A stretch of DNA of 6,843 nucleotides from DATKWV01 sp035529405 (lineage in GTDB: Bacteria; Planctomycetota; Phycisphaerae; Sedimentisphaerales; Anaerobacaceae), in NCBI GenBank assembly GCA_035529405.1, contig DATKWV010000211.1:1-6843 (forward strand), read 5' to 3'. The translations under genes and the position numbers were made by a program. Below are positions 6,279 to 6,843 of this stretch, one piece after another. Position 1 is the stretch's first letter; the number at the start of each line of letters is the position of its first letter. Below the pieces are notes generated by a model. That model ran no database searches. It was not told where the DNA came from and was given only the letters and a program-made list of their open reading frames with translations.

Positions 6279-6486
6279 AACGGTCGTGCATACAGGTTTG
6301 CAGGTAAAAAAGAGGCCTGCAATAGATGAGGTTTCGGCAAATCGGCTTAAAACTTACCTGAAAAACGTTTCCGACATCGCAGGACAAAAAATCCGTGAAG
6401 GAATTTTAGGCAGGTTTAAGGAATTATTAAAGGACGAAATCAAAAATTGCAGCGCCGGTGCTGCCGGTGTTCCGGCGACCGCACTT
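6279..6486 (-). other. Intergenic region upstream of mntP
   Basis: This 208-nt gap separates the end of the lamin-tail gene from mntP. It holds the candidate terminator at 6442-6464 and, close to mntP, a 7-bp inverted repeat (TTGCAGG at 6298-6304, CCTGCAA at 6316-6322 on the plus strand) with an 11-nt loop and no T-run. I see no good promoter boxes, no small ORF with a ribosome site and no known riboswitch core. Confidence 0.4.
6442..6464 (-). terminator. Likely intrinsic terminator of the lamin-tail gene
   Basis: Read leftwards, GCAGC and GCTGC form a 5-bp stem (6460-6464 with 6449-6453) around a 6-nt loop, followed by AATTTTT. It begins 23 nt after the TAA at 6487. An alternative hairpin just upstream, GCCGG with CCGGC around 4 nt (6463-6476), overlaps and competes with it. 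The stem is short, so confidence is moderate. Confidence 0.45.
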
Positions 6487-6843
6487 TTACGGCACGCCGG
6501 GCGTAGGCGGCCCTGCCTGCCAGTTGTTCGGGTCGTTGCCGTAGTAATGTGCAAAAATCCGCTTCAGCGAGTTGCCGGTACCGTCGGCGCCGCTGGGCCA
6601 GGGGTCCGGGCCGTCGAAATCGTCTCCGTGCGAACCATCACTGTAATTCACTCGATCGACACGGATGTAGTAACGAGTGCCATTTTTTTCATCACCGGGC
6701 AGCGAAAGTTCCACCTTCTCGCCATCGTTGCCGAGCTGACCTTCATAGGGGCCGAAAATCTTCTCCGAAGGAACGGCCAGGAAGCGTGATGCAAAGGCTG
6801 TGGGGTTCTTTGCCACCACAATATACTGGCCGGCACCTATGGT
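6487..6843 (-). CDS. Lamin-tail-domain protein, C-terminal end only
   Basis: The last 119 residues of a larger protein are present; its start lies right of the window. The sequence matches the end of a bacterial lamin tail domain (LTD, an immunoglobulin-like beta fold). GAGQYIVVAKNPTAF is the strand with the usual YxVVxxN pattern, and FGPYEGQLGNDGEKVEL is the glycine-rich turn before the next strand. VDRVNYSDGSHG, WPSGADGTGNSLKRI and GNDPNNWQAGPPTPG are the standard closing segments. In planctomycetes such domains often end large secreted proteins, sometimes with CotH or cadherin-like parts; what precedes it here cannot be seen. No C-terminal anchor or PEP-type sorting signal follows the domain, as the chain stops two residues after the PTPG motif. 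The role is unknown; a surface or extracellular function is an inference from the family. Confidence 0.75.
   Translation of the reverse strand, partial: TIGAGQYIVVAKNPTAFASRFLAVPSEKIFGPYEGQLGNDGEKVELSLPGDEKNGTRYYIRVDRVNYSDGSHGDDFDGPDPWPSGADGTGNSLKRIFAHYYGNDPNNWQAGPPTPGVP

Noticed and set aside
6208..6789. Plus-strand open frame of 193 codons across the right edge
   Set aside because: It is antisense to both mntP and the lamin-tail gene, and crosses the gap without any motif.

Overview
The window reads as a stretch of ordinary chromosome from an anaerobic bacterium, most likely a planctomycete of the Phycisphaerae / Sedimentisphaerales type. That placement is an inference from three things: a fused Lrp-like siroheme decarboxylase, a DUF362 ferredoxin protein, and a secreted-type lamin-tail-domain protein beside single-copy biosynthetic genes. 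No sequence search was possible. Base composition is roughly balanced. I see no mobile element, CRISPR array, tRNA or rRNA.

Layout: (1) At the left edge, the 3' end of hisI (phosphoribosyl-AMP cyclohydrolase) runs rightwards and ends at a strong intrinsic terminator. (2) Converging on it from the right is a leftward gene run, in transcription order hisC, hisB, ispF and a fused ahbA-ahbB-like siroheme decarboxylase. hisC and hisB are 12 nt apart, hisB and ispF overlap by 4 nt (GTGA), and an 84-nt gap precedes the ahb fusion. The run therefore joins histidine synthesis, the MEP isoprenoid pathway and the siroheme-dependent heme (or heme d1) route. (3) Divergent from hisC is comF, a double-zinc-finger phosphoribosyltransferase-like protein. 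(4) Converging on comF is a DUF362 protein with two [4Fe-4S] cluster motifs. Upstream of it, on the same strand but with its own candidate promoter, is mntP, a manganese efflux pump. (5) At the right edge, also leftward, is the C-terminal end of a lamin-tail-domain protein followed by a plausible terminator.

All real genes except hisI and comF are on the minus strand. Three starts are non-ATG (TTG for the ahb fusion, GTG for ispF, probably GTG for comF), and each is supported by the same AAGGGA-type ribosome binding site. The most interesting items are the one-chain siroheme decarboxylase with an altered signature in its second half, and the hisI terminator, which is written into the last codons of the opposing ahb gene. 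I found no clear evidence of a wholly new biological system.
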